Assembly (NCBI RefSeq): GCF_036983985.1
Contig: NZ_JALAHQ010000001.1
Coordinates: 1,054,001 to 1,118,000, forward strand
DNA length: 64,000 bases
Direction: 5' to 3'
DNA from: Alishewanella metallidurans
GTDB lineage: Bacteria > Pseudomonadota > Gammaproteobacteria > Enterobacterales > Alteromonadaceae
Shown here: in pieces, positions 9,949 through 17,807 of the stretch
Numbering within the stretch: the stretch's first letter is position 1
How the letters are laid out: each line of letters opens with the position of its first letter
Program-made: the position numbers and the translations under genes
The notes under the pieces: model-generated
Databases searched by the model: none
The model's input: the letters and a program-made list of their open reading frames with translations, nothing else
What the model was told of the DNA's origin: nothing

Positions 9949-10485
9949 TTACCACTGCTTACTAATGTGTAAGCCAACAGTACTAAGGCCCGCAGTAGGC
10001 GTGATCTGAAAACCGTAATAGGGTTTACTAAAATAATAACTGGCAGCAATACCAATTAATGCACCAGCGACAACATCGCCAGTATCATGATGATCATTTT
10101 TTACTCGGGTATAACCAACGTAGGTAGCTAGAGCATAAGCGGGCGCACCATACTGCCAACCGTACCGGCGTTGTAAAAAGGCCGCACCTTGAAAGGCCAT
10201 GGCACTGTGACCGGATGGAAAGGCATCGTTATCTGAGCCATCCGGGCGATTTTTATGAATAGTACTTTTTAAGGCATAGGTCGCGGCAATAGTGCTGGCA
10301 AAACTATAATAGAATTGCGTTGTACCCTCGTCATCGCCTAGATATTGGCTCATGCCCCAGGCTGCTGCTGGTATGGCAATACGCAGTACATCAGCAGCTT
10401 TATCTTCGCTATTAGCCTGCGCGTTTTGCAACGGCATAAGGCTTAGTAGTGCGCTAATGGCCCAGTAATAAATGCGCGGTTTCAT
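9949..10485 (-). CDS. PAP2-family phosphatase, exported
   Basis: Membrane-associated or periplasmic acid phosphatase of 178 aa with an N-terminal signal ending near QANS. The three PAP2 motifs are present: KSTIHKNRP (KX6RP), PSGH, and RVKNDHHDTGD (RX5HX3D). These give the nucleophilic His and phosphate-binding Arg. Substrates in the family include phosphatidic acid, lipid pyrophosphates and undecaprenyl pyrophosphate; which applies is not visible. It is transcribed alone, convergent with nothing and downstream of the J-domain operon by about 70 bp after that operon's last stop, so read-through is possible. Confidence 0.85.
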   Translation of the reverse strand: MKPRIYYWAISALLSLMPLQNAQANSEDKAADVLRIAIPAAAWGMSQYLGDDEGTTQFYYSFASTIAATYALKSTIHKNRPDGSDNDAFPSGHSAMAFQGAAFLQRRYGWQYGAPAYALATYVGYTRVKNDHHDTGDVVAGALIGIAASYYFSKPYYGFQITPTAGLSTVGLHISKQW

Positions 10486-10553
10486 GCTTACTCCGTAAAT
10501 TTTTGCTTAGATAGCGATAATATTTAAAGCCCAAGTTGTTACAACGCGCATTA

Positions 10554-11447
10554 TTAAAACTCAATATACTGCGGCCAACCCAGTAAAGGATTGGTTAAGC
10601 CTTGTTTACCTTCCAATGCGTCAAGCCGTTCTGGCGTGGCGTCGGTTAAGGCTAATGCTTGATAGTCTTTCGCAAAGGATAAAGTACGCAACAGCGCGGG
10701 AATAAAGTGCTGGCCTAAATCTTGGCGGATAGCCTCGGCGTTAGCCGCTGGCAATTGCGCTAAGGTTGCTTCGGTTTGCAGTTCAATAAAGGTCGGGTTA
10801 AACCAATGCTCTTGCAGTGTAATAGTGCGTAGCCGTTGTTTTAAATCTTGGCGTACTTTATCGCTGCCAGTTAGAGCGCGATATAACACCACTTCGGCCA
10901 GTACTTCTTCCAAACTAAAATGATCAAACTCATCAAAGTGCGTGCGTACGTAAAACTGTTGTTGTAATAGCTGCATTGACTGGCTGCGGCGATGCTCGGT
11001 TAAGGCGGTTTGATAGTGTGCCCAACCGTGCCAATCTTCTGCATCTGGTGGGCTAGATATATTTTGCACTAACTGTTCTTCTACATCACCGTACAGCGAG
11101 TTTTTACCCGTTTTTTTACTTACCGTTGCCAGCATACTCCAGCCTTTTTGAAACGGCTTTACAATACCTTCTGGTGCGAGCAATAGCCCAAGTGCGCGTT
11201 CGGTATCGTTATCGCTTAGCTCTTGTAGCCCCAAGCTTACTATGCCGATGATGTCGCAGGCCGCTTGCTCTAGTAAATGCATTTTATATTTATTATAAAA
11301 TTTATCGGCAAATTTAAGGCTCATTAACACCGCTTTGCTTTTCAGCTGAGTTAGCTGTGCGCTGCTTAAGGTTTCTGCGGCCTGAGCTTTGCTGATCACC
11401 TGGGTTAAAAACGGGCCAAAACTGCCATCACGTAGTATTAACTGCAT
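10554..11447 (-). CDS. unknown protein, last gene of the J-domain operon
   Basis: A 297-aa soluble, mostly helical protein with no signal peptide, transmembrane segment or motif I recognise. A conserved-looking core reads LKFADKFYNKYKMHLLEQAACDIIGI (about 46-70), followed by a Gln/Leu-rich helical part. Its start lies 11 bp after the stop of the preceding gene, placing it at the end of a four-gene operon headed by a J-domain protein. It could be a client or adaptor of the DnaK system, but nothing in it shows this directly. Confidence 0.6.
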   Translation of the reverse strand: MQLILRDGSFGPFLTQVISKAQAAETLSSAQLTQLKSKAVLMSLKFADKFYNKYKMHLLEQAACDIIGIVSLGLQELSDNDTERALGLLLAPEGIVKPFQKGWSMLATVSKKTGKNSLYGDVEEQLVQNISSPPDAEDWHGWAHYQTALTEHRRSQSMQLLQQQFYVRTHFDEFDHFSLEEVLAEVVLYRALTGSDKVRQDLKQRLRTITLQEHWFNPTFIELQTEATLAQLPAANAEAIRQDLGQHFIPALLRTLSFAKDYQALALTDATPERLDALEGKQGLTNPLLGWPQYIEF

Positions 11448-11458
11448 GAAATATACCC

Positions 11459-12226
11459 TTAATCGAGGAAGCTAAACATGTCGTCTACTTCGCTGTACTC
11501 GTTATCAACGGCTTGGTTTTTCTCTTTGGCTTGCATTACTAGCTCAGCAGCAAATTTATTAATAATACCTTCCCAGCCTGAGTTTTCATTACGAATAAGT
11601 GCTTTTATTGCCTGCTCTACGTCAGGGGTTAACTGGCGAATTAATGCCAGTAAACTGCGTGGATCATCCATGCTCAGGTTATGCACATCTTCTACTTGTT
11701 GCCGTTCGGTGTAGGCTTCAGCTTCTTCTAGATGCTCTTCATCTTCGTGTAGCTTGTCTTCCCAGTAGTTTTCATACTCCAACACTTCGCCACGGTATAG
11801 CTCAATAAAGGGAATGCTTAAATAAAATAAACCGGCCGGATCTTCGGCAATACAGTCTAAAATAGCCGCTTGTTTTTCTTCAGTTTCTTGGGTACGAATG
11901 AGGTAGGTTAAAAAATCAAAGGTGTGCTGTTTTAAATCTTCAGCATTATTTTTAATTTTCTCTTCCCAATACAGCGGTTGCTGACAGACGATATCGCGAA
12001 TACGCTCTGGGCTCATTAGCTCGGAAATAATCGATGGGAACGAAATGTCATGTTCGCTGTTAATCTGGGTTAGCGTAACAATATCAATGCCTTCAATAAC
12101 CTCTACCAGCTGCGCATCGCTCATCGTATTGGCAATGATTTCAAATCGTTTGCTGGCTTGCTTCGGTTCAATAACGGCTAATTCTTTAATTTCTGCGACA
12201 GCGATTTCAATTAAGTTGGTGCTCAT
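11459..12226 (-). CDS. unknown acidic protein of the J-domain operon
   Basis: A 255-aa cytoplasmic protein, strongly acidic, with a Glu/Asp-rich stretch LHEDEEHLEEAEAYTE (about 158-173) and a C-terminus EYSEVDDMFSFLD. The N-terminal 120 residues look all-helical and HEAT-like (DAQLVEVIEGIDIVTL, SPERIRDIV), a tentative reading. It starts 5 bp after the preceding acidic gene's stop, so the two are almost surely co-translated. Function unknown. Confidence 0.6.
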   Translation of the reverse strand: MSTNLIEIAVAEIKELAVIEPKQASKRFEIIANTMSDAQLVEVIEGIDIVTLTQINSEHDISFPSIISELMSPERIRDIVCQQPLYWEEKIKNNAEDLKQHTFDFLTYLIRTQETEEKQAAILDCIAEDPAGLFYLSIPFIELYRGEVLEYENYWEDKLHEDEEHLEEAEAYTERQQVEDVHNLSMDDPRSLLALIRQLTPDVEQAIKALIRNENSGWEGIINKFAAELVMQAKEKNQAVDNEYSEVDDMFSFLD

Positions 12227-12231
12227 TAAAC

Positions 12232-12789
12232 TTACTCTCCCTTAAAGCGTATATCGTCGTATTGGTCGTTATAACCGTCTTCTTCGTCTTCATCGTCGTC
12301 GTTCGTGTAATCGTCGTTGTCGTAGTTATGCTCGGCATCAGCGTCATCATCATCGTCGTGCTCTGGCTCTGCAGCACTGCTACGACTAGTCGGTTTCACC
12401 TTGTCATTTTCTAATAAAAACAATACCGCGCACGCTTCAATTAATGCCGCTTCTGAGTATGAGCGAACTGCTTTTACGAGCTCTAAATCAGGGTTGCTAA
12501 AGGCGACTGAGGTTTTAAACTCATCCCAGCTTGGCACGCTAGCTTTACTGATCCATTGTTGCCATTGAGTTGTGTTAGCCGCTGAAAACTTAACTCGGCC
12601 ATACAGTGCAATCGGTAAATATTCTGGTAATGACTCCAGTAGTTTTGGCTCGGCCAATAAAATGGTTTTTATCTTTGCCGTAAATTGTTCTAACGCATTT
12701 GGCGTTTCAGGATCCATGTACGAATGGATGTTTTCTAGTGCATCAGTTTGCAACGCATGCACGCGTGTCATATTCAATTTTGTCGTCAT
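12232..12789 (-). CDS. unknown protein with Asp-rich tail, J-domain operon
   Basis: A 185-aa protein in two parts. Residues 1-130 form an ordered helical domain without a recognised family. Residues 140-178 are a low-complexity run of Asp, Glu, Asn and Tyr (for example EHDDDDDADAEHNYDNDDYT), ending in DDIRFKGE. Such tails can bind metal, act as nucleic-acid mimics or be disordered linkers. It sits 21 bp after the J-domain gene. The GAT/GAC repeat makes the DNA locally repetitive and prone to length change. Confidence 0.6.
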   Translation of the reverse strand: MTTKLNMTRVHALQTDALENIHSYMDPETPNALEQFTAKIKTILLAEPKLLESLPEYLPIALYGRVKFSAANTTQWQQWISKASVPSWDEFKTSVAFSNPDLELVKAVRSYSEAALIEACAVLFLLENDKVKPTSRSSAAEPEHDDDDDADAEHNYDNDDYTNDDDEDEEDGYNDQYDDIRFKGE

Positions 12790-12810
12790 AGTAGTCTCAC
12801 GAAAATCGGC

Positions 12811-13095
12811 TTACGAATAGTATTGATCCCACAACTCCTGCATGGCAGAGGCCGGATCGTTAACGATGACATTGTTAAAATCTTTAATAAATGCCGCTTT
12901 TTGCTTTGCATCTGATAACACATTATAGGCAGCGGTTATGCGTTGCAGCTGCTCGTTGGCGTGTTCTTTTTCATCGTCGCTAGCACTATGTAGTTTATCT
13001 GGATGGTATTTGTTAGCTAAGCGACGATAGGCTTTTTTAATATCGTCATCGCTGGCATTGGTTTTTACGCCAAGAACGCGAAAGTGGTTAATCAT
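12811..13095 (-). CDS. small J-domain (DnaJ-like) co-chaperone
   Basis: A 94-aa protein that is little more than a J domain: helix II KKAYRRLANKY, the invariant HPD at 31-33, and helix III ERLQRITAAYNVLSD-like sequence. The HPD loop is what stimulates ATP hydrolysis by DnaK-type Hsp70. There is no Gly/Phe-rich linker or zinc finger, so it is a class III J-protein that would give DnaK a specific client or location. It is the first gene of an operon with three uncharacterised, partly acidic proteins, which are the obvious candidate partners. Confidence 0.85.
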   Translation of the reverse strand: MINHFRVLGVKTNASDDDIKKAYRRLANKYHPDKLHSASDDEKEHANEQLQRITAAYNVLSDAKQKAAFIKDFNNVIVNDPASAMQELWDQYYS

Positions 13096-13156
13096 AAGTT
13101 ATCCTGAAACACGAAGACCTAAATAACAAGACCGGAAACACCAAGAAAAAGCGTGT

Positions 13157-13197
13157 TTGCCTGCTGTGCTAATGGGTAAATAGCAAACAGCAGGCAA
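13157..13197 (-). terminator. strong hairpin below the esterase-like gene
   Basis: TTGCCTGCTGT pairs with ACAGCAGGCAA, with an inner TGCTA/TAGCA. On the minus strand a CTTTTTC run follows about 6 bases later, so it probably terminates the gene at 13244-14383. Confidence 0.6.
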
Positions 13198-13243
13198 TAA
13201 TAACAGATCGCGTGCGCCAGTTCACCTGATGCCGTAATTGTGC

Positions 13244-14383
13244 TTACTTTAGATTATGAATAAACCAAATTGGGTCAACGCTGACACGAAATAATAACGG
13301 TGCAAATTTATTAAAGTTGTTGGCGTTAGCTGGGCATTGAATATTGTCGGGGTAATGCTTTTTCCAGGCATCATTTACCAGATACAAGCTATCTTTATAT
13401 ACCGCAACGCCTTCTACTGCGGTTTGTACCATTTTTTCGTAAGCGGGGCAGTTACTGTTACTGCCCGTGGGCGCGTAGTAGCTCATTTGCATGACAAAAG
13501 GTGGTTGTTGTTGGCTAATGTCGATGATCCATAATTGGTCGTCATTTCGTGCTACGGCAACTAAATAACCCGGATGGTTTGCTTTGGGGCTGGGTAAGTA
13601 ATCCAGATCGTTAATCGGGTGGTCTTTATCGTCTGGCACCGGCAGGACAAAGGCACTATCTTGCACTTTTACATAATCATCGTGCAGCCAAAACTCTGTG
13701 TTATAAGGTGTTTTGAATATCATTGGTGCATTAGCGGCATTTTGCTCTAAGGCTAAATACAGATTACCACTGTTATCAAAGGCTAAACCTTCAATGCCAT
13801 CGTTAGGCGCATTGCCTACCAATGCCGCTTTAGGAAACTGCACTGGCCGCACTGCGGTAATTTGCGCTTGTGTTAAGGCTTTATCGGTTTCAATTTTCAC
13901 TAATAGCGTAGGGTAGTCGGTTGAGTTGGTTTCACCATAACGTGCTTTACATTCTGGGCTTAGGCTCACAAAGCGCGAGTCTTCGGTAACGGTAATTAGT
14001 ACGGTATCGTCGTGGCGATCCCAAGTTAATGCTTCAAAATCGGGATATTGGCGAAACAGCTCACCAAAGCAGCCGTTTAGTACTTGGTCTGATACTGTAA
14101 TGGCAATTGGCGGCGCATTAAGCTGTGCGGTTTGTGGGTTAACTTTCAGTAATTTATTGCGCATCGCTTCAATCGCGCTATTGTCACCTAAATGAATAAT
14201 TTCGTTATGGCGCCAGGTAAATCCTGAACTTTGCGGATCAGTTAAGGTTTCACCTTGTAAATCGGTAAGCCAGATACCGGCGGCGTTACCGAGTTTTACT
14301 TCATTGGCGGCGCTGGGCAGTGCAGTGCAAGCTAAGCCCATTAAGGCAACAGTGGTGACAAAAATAGAGCGCTGTATAAACAT
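13244..14383 (-). CDS. exported protein, esterase-like/phytase-like propeller
   Basis: A 379-aa protein with a signal peptide (cleavage near SAAN). Its middle part, with GIEGLAFDNSGNLYLALEQ and EALTWDRHDDTVLITVTED, is like the esterase-like-activity-of-phytase and SdiA-regulated beta-propeller families. No catalytic triad can be pointed out. It is monocistronic, with a strong hairpin after it. A periplasmic sugar- or phosphoester-related role is family inference only. Confidence 0.6.
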   Translation of the reverse strand: MFIQRSIFVTTVALMGLACTALPSAANEVKLGNAAGIWLTDLQGETLTDPQSSGFTWRHNEIIHLGDNSAIEAMRNKLLKVNPQTAQLNAPPIAITVSDQVLNGCFGELFRQYPDFEALTWDRHDDTVLITVTEDSRFVSLSPECKARYGETNSTDYPTLLVKIETDKALTQAQITAVRPVQFPKAALVGNAPNDGIEGLAFDNSGNLYLALEQNAANAPMIFKTPYNTEFWLHDDYVKVQDSAFVLPVPDDKDHPINDLDYLPSPKANHPGYLVAVARNDDQLWIIDISQQQPPFVMQMSYYAPTGSNSNCPAYEKMVQTAVEGVAVYKDSLYLVNDAWKKHYPDNIQCPANANNFNKFAPLLFRVSVDPIWFIHNLK

Positions 14384-14448
14384 ATAAATACCAAGATAAC
14401 GATTAGTGTTTTAACTAGTGTGCCAGCGAAATGTGACAAACAAAACTC

Positions 14449-15186
14449 TTAGGGTAGATTTAACGCTCTGCCACCATCTAATTCAATTATTTTCCCGGTC
14501 AGATACCGGCTTTGTAGTAAATAGAGCACAGTGTTGCTTAGTTCGCTGGCGCCTGGCTCTATTTGCAGTAATGACTTGTTCAACGCCTTGGCTTTATAGG
14601 CATCATCATCGTGCTGGTTAAACATCAGTAGCGCCGGAGCGATGGCATTTACCTTTACCTTGGGCGCTAACGCACGAGCAAAACTTAAGGTTAAGTTAGT
14701 CAGTGCTGCTTTAGATGCCGCATAGGCCATATGTTTTGCGCTACCCACGCTGGCAACAAAATCGGTTAGATGAATAATATCACCCGCGAGGGCACTTTTG
14801 GCCAGCAGTGGTGCCAGTGCGCGATTAAGAATATAGGGTGCTTTTGCATGTACGGCGTGCATAGCATCAAATATTGCGCTATCGGCGGCAATATCCAAAT
14901 CGGGATTGTTTTGGCTTGACGCATCGGCATGCCAGTCAGAGGCATTATGGATCAGTGCACGTAGTTCGTTAGTCTGGGTAAAAATATGTCTAATAAAATC
15001 TGCCAGCGCAACACTATTGGTAACATCAAGCTGAAAGCATTCAATGCCGGCTTGGCGTAGTCGAGACAGCCCTGGTTTTTCACTGCGATAAGTGGCGATA
15101 ACGCGATAACCAGCTTGGTTAAGCGTTAAAGCACAGTGCAAACCGAGGCGCTGTGCGGCGCCGGTAATAATAATGACATTAGACAT
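14449..15186 (-). CDS. folM: dihydromonapterin reductase FolM-like SDR
   Basis: Short-chain dehydrogenase of 245 aa that reduces dihydromonapterin/dihydrofolate with NADPH. The nucleotide motif is TGAAQRLG (8-15), with ATYRSE giving the NADPH-selecting Arg. ALIHNAS is the NNAG-equivalent, and the active site is YAASK. The stretches HMAYAASKAALTNLTLSFARALAPKVKVNAIAP and LDGGRALNLP closely follow E. coli FolM. AGGA lies 7 bp before the ATG. It is divergent from the HiPIP gene, with a perfect palindrome in between. Confidence 0.85.
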   Translation of the reverse strand: MSNVIIITGAAQRLGLHCALTLNQAGYRVIATYRSEKPGLSRLRQAGIECFQLDVTNSVALADFIRHIFTQTNELRALIHNASDWHADASSQNNPDLDIAADSAIFDAMHAVHAKAPYILNRALAPLLAKSALAGDIIHLTDFVASVGSAKHMAYAASKAALTNLTLSFARALAPKVKVNAIAPALLMFNQHDDDAYKAKALNKSLLQIEPGASELSNTVLYLLQSRYLTGKIIELDGGRALNLP

Positions 15187-15222
15187 TCAGAGTTCCTGTG
15201 AACCAAAGGTAAAGTGCAGTAT

Positions 15223-15244
15223 GATGTAACCGATACGTTACATC
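15223..15244. promoter_or_regulatory. perfect 8+6+8 palindrome, likely operator
   Basis: GATGTAAC (15223-15230), six bases, then GTTACATC (15237-15244). It lies 37 bp before the folM start in the divergent folM/HiPIP intergenic region, the usual place for a dimeric repressor or activator site. The regulator is not in the window. Confidence 0.55.
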
Positions 15245-15373
15245 GCCGCTTTGGTTTAGTTTTTTGCTTTGTGCTGGCAATTAATCCAATCAGCAACTAA
15301 AACTGTATCTGTTACACCCACAATAATAACAACATCCTACGCAAAACAGTAAACACATCAATGAGGAGTCATT

Positions 15374-15664
15374 ATGACGACCAGCAGAAGACGTTTTTTA
15401 AAGTTATCAGCCGGAGGTTTAGTTGGCCTAAGTGTTGGCGGTATTAGTTTAAAGGCATTTGCTAATGAACATGTCGACCCAGAAAGCCCGCAGGCAAAGG
15501 CATTACAATATGTGCATAAATCAGAAAAAGACGGTGCCATTTGCAGCAACTGTGCGTTAGTTCAAGGTGCTGATGGCGAAGAGTGGCGTCCGTGTGCCAT
15601 TTTCCCCGGTAAACTGGTAAATAAAGACGGCTGGTGTGCCGCCTATGCAAAAAAGCCAGCGTAA
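15374..15664 (+). CDS. high-potential iron-sulfur protein (HiPIP)
   Basis: Small periplasmic electron carrier holding one [4Fe-4S] cluster. The 96-aa product begins with a Tat signal (SRRRFLK) and a hydrophobic stretch cut near AFAN. The four cluster cysteines are Cys57 and Cys60 (CSNC), Cys74 (RPCAIFPG) and Cys88 (GWCAAY), the HiPIP arrangement. GAGG precedes the ATG. HiPIPs are typical of purple bacteria and some heterotrophic relatives, where they feed electrons to oxidases or reaction centres; the partner here is unknown. Confidence 0.93.
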   Translation: MTTSRRRFLKLSAGGLVGLSVGGISLKAFANEHVDPESPQAKALQYVHKSEKDGAICSNCALVQGADGEEWRPCAIFPGKLVNKDGWCAAYAKKPA

Positions 15665-15768
15665 CTGAGTAAGATTTATTAGTAATATCAGCGAACTGGC
15701 TGAGAGCAAGTCAGTTCTCGTTTAACTAGTAAGCATGATACTTAGCGGGCTTAATATGTTGGCTTTCA

Positions 15769-16329
15769 TCAAGCTAATTGCAGGCAAAGCCGATGCAAAA
15801 TAGCAGCTGTTGCACCCCAAATAAATTTATCTTGATACGGCATTGCATGCAGCTGTTGCACTTTACCCCGCAGCGGTAGGTTAAATTGATGTCGGTTTTC
15901 TTGTTGTAAAAAATGCGTTAGTGGCACTTCAAAAATACCGGCTACTTCAGCCGGTTGCAGTAACCAGCGTTGTTGCGGCGCTAATAAACCCACCCAAGGC
16001 ACGATATTAAAACCGGTGCTAGTCGGTTGCAGCGGCAAGCGGCCAAGTAAAGTAACCGCATTAGGCGTTAAACCGATTTCTTCTTCAGCCTCACGCAGTG
16101 CCGCCTCAGCGCTTTGCTCACCCGGCTCAATACGGCCGCCGGGAAAGCTAATTTGCCCAGGATGATGGCGCAAGTGCAGCGCGCGCTGAGTAAACAATAC
16201 TTGCAGCCTGTCGCCATAATCAATTACTGGCACCAATACTGCAGCTTGGTGTTGATCGCTGCTAGGTACCGCATCACCGGCAGCAGTAGGGTGTAACAAA
16301 AACCGTTGGCGAAACTCACTAGCAAGCAT
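15769..16329 (-). CDS. nudL: NUDIX hydrolase, CoA pyrophosphatase NudL-type
   Basis: A 186-aa NUDIX hydrolase. The full box GX5EX7REUXEEXGU runs from Gly65 to Leu87 (GRIEPGE...REAEEEIGL). The preceding LHLRHHPGQISFPGG is the signature of the CoA pyrophosphatase subgroup (NudL, Nudt7-like). It would hydrolyse CoA and derivatives to phosphopantetheine and adenosine diphosphate. It follows pabB by 5 bp, the same pairing as in E. coli, so they form an operon. Confidence 0.85.
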   Translation of the reverse strand: MLASEFRQRFLLHPTAAGDAVPSSDQHQAAVLVPVIDYGDRLQVLFTQRALHLRHHPGQISFPGGRIEPGEQSAEAALREAEEEIGLTPNAVTLLGRLPLQPTSTGFNIVPWVGLLAPQQRWLLQPAEVAGIFEVPLTHFLQQENRHQFNLPLRGKVQQLHAMPYQDKFIWGATAAILHRLCLQLA

Positions 16330-16334
16330 AGGTT

Positions 16335-17708
16335 TTATTCTGTGTTTGCTAAAACCGGCAAAATTTTATTTACCTTATCTAGCGTCTCTTGATATTCGCT
16401 GTCTACTTCTGAGTCGGCCACTATACCGCCGCCAGCTTGACAATATATGTTGCCATCACAGCAAATTAGGGTGCGAATAGCAATGTTAGTATCCATGTTG
16501 CCAGCGCTATTAATATAGCCAATAGCACCGCAATATACCGAGCGACGCTGCGGCTCAAGTTGCTCGATAATTTCCATGGCGCGCACTTTAGGCGCACCAG
16601 TAATAGAGCCACCAGGAAAGGCACCACGCAACAAATCACTCGCGCTATATTCTGCCGCTAAAGTGCCGGTAACGGTGCTGACTAAATGATGTACTGCCGG
16701 AAAACTTTCTATGGCAAATAAACTGGGCACCTCAACACTGCCTGATACACAGACTTTGCCTAAATCGTTACGCAGTAAATCAACAATCATCACGTTTTCA
16801 GCGCGATCTTTCGCCGAGTGCCTAAGGTTGTCGGCTTCTACTGCATCGGTCATGGGGCAAAAGCCGCGAGGCCGAGTGCCTTTTATCGGTTTAGTTTCTA
16901 CCTTGCTCTCGTGTAGCTGCAAAAAACGTTCAGGCGAGATGCTTAATACCGCGCCCTCAGGTAAGCGAATAAACGCTGAAAACGGCGCGGCATTTTTATC
17001 ACGTAGTTGTAAATACGCCTGCCATGCATCACCTTGATAACGGGCACTAAAGCGCTGAGTTAGGTTAATTTGATAACAGTCGCCACTAAGCAAATATTGC
17101 TGCACCTTATTAAAGCGTGCGCTATAGCCGGCTTTATCCATATTGGCTTGCCAAGGGCTAGTTAAGGTAAACGAGGTAGGCGGCAGGGTGTGTTGTAAAC
17201 GCTGAACCAGTTTTTGCCAACCCGGTTCGGCTTGGCCTTGATAGTCGACATACCATAAGCATTGCTGCTGTTTATCTAAAATAAGCGCCCACTGATAAAA
17301 ACCGATCGCCATATCGGGCAGGGTAATATCTTGCTCGGCTATACTGGGTAGCTGTTCAACATAGCGGCCTAAGTCGTAGCCAAAGTAGCCCAATGCGCCG
17401 CCGACAAACGGCAGTGAGCTGCTTGGTTTATCTGGGAAATAGCGTTTTAGTGCACCATCCAATACAGTAAAAGGGTCGTGTTGGTATTCGTGCACGCCTT
17501 GGCTATCGCGTAAAATGCACACACCTTGCTTAGCTTCTAAGGTGGCAATAGGTTCGGCCACTAAAATATCATAGCGGCTATTGATATGCGCCTGCGCCGC
17601 TGAGTCAAGCAGCATGGCCCAAGGCTGCCCAGCGAAATAACTGAACAGGTTTAGTAGGTTTTCTGGTGTATCACCAAAAGTTTCAGACGGAATAAGGTAC
17701 TGCTGCAT
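16335..17708 (-). CDS. pabB: aminodeoxychorismate synthase component I
   Basis: A 457-aa chorismate-using enzyme that makes 4-amino-4-deoxychorismate for folate synthesis with a PabA glutaminase. The motif PIKGTRPRG carries the PabB-specific Lys that forms a covalent intermediate, in contrast to PIAGT of anthranilate synthase. Other landmarks are SGDCYQINLTQRF, SPERFL, DLLRNDLGKVC and GGSITGAPKVRAMEII. The N-terminal half matches the TrpE/PabB lobe. It is first in an operon with the NudL gene. Confidence 0.92.
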   Translation of the reverse strand: MQQYLIPSETFGDTPENLLNLFSYFAGQPWAMLLDSAAQAHINSRYDILVAEPIATLEAKQGVCILRDSQGVHEYQHDPFTVLDGALKRYFPDKPSSSLPFVGGALGYFGYDLGRYVEQLPSIAEQDITLPDMAIGFYQWALILDKQQQCLWYVDYQGQAEPGWQKLVQRLQHTLPPTSFTLTSPWQANMDKAGYSARFNKVQQYLLSGDCYQINLTQRFSARYQGDAWQAYLQLRDKNAAPFSAFIRLPEGAVLSISPERFLQLHESKVETKPIKGTRPRGFCPMTDAVEADNLRHSAKDRAENVMIVDLLRNDLGKVCVSGSVEVPSLFAIESFPAVHHLVSTVTGTLAAEYSASDLLRGAFPGGSITGAPKVRAMEIIEQLEPQRRSVYCGAIGYINSAGNMDTNIAIRTLICCDGNIYCQAGGGIVADSEVDSEYQETLDKVNKILPVLANTE

Positions 17709-17807
17709 GAATGGGGCTAGCCGCTGTTTCTGATGCGCGCTATCATAACAGCACCGACACTAATAGTTAAATAAGGCGCTGTTAGAAGCGTTTGAGGACA
17801 AGTAAAC

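Noticed and set aside
12245..12360. Tandem repeat as a CRISPR or minisatellite array
   Set aside because: It is a low-complexity Asp-coding stretch inside a gene, without spacers.
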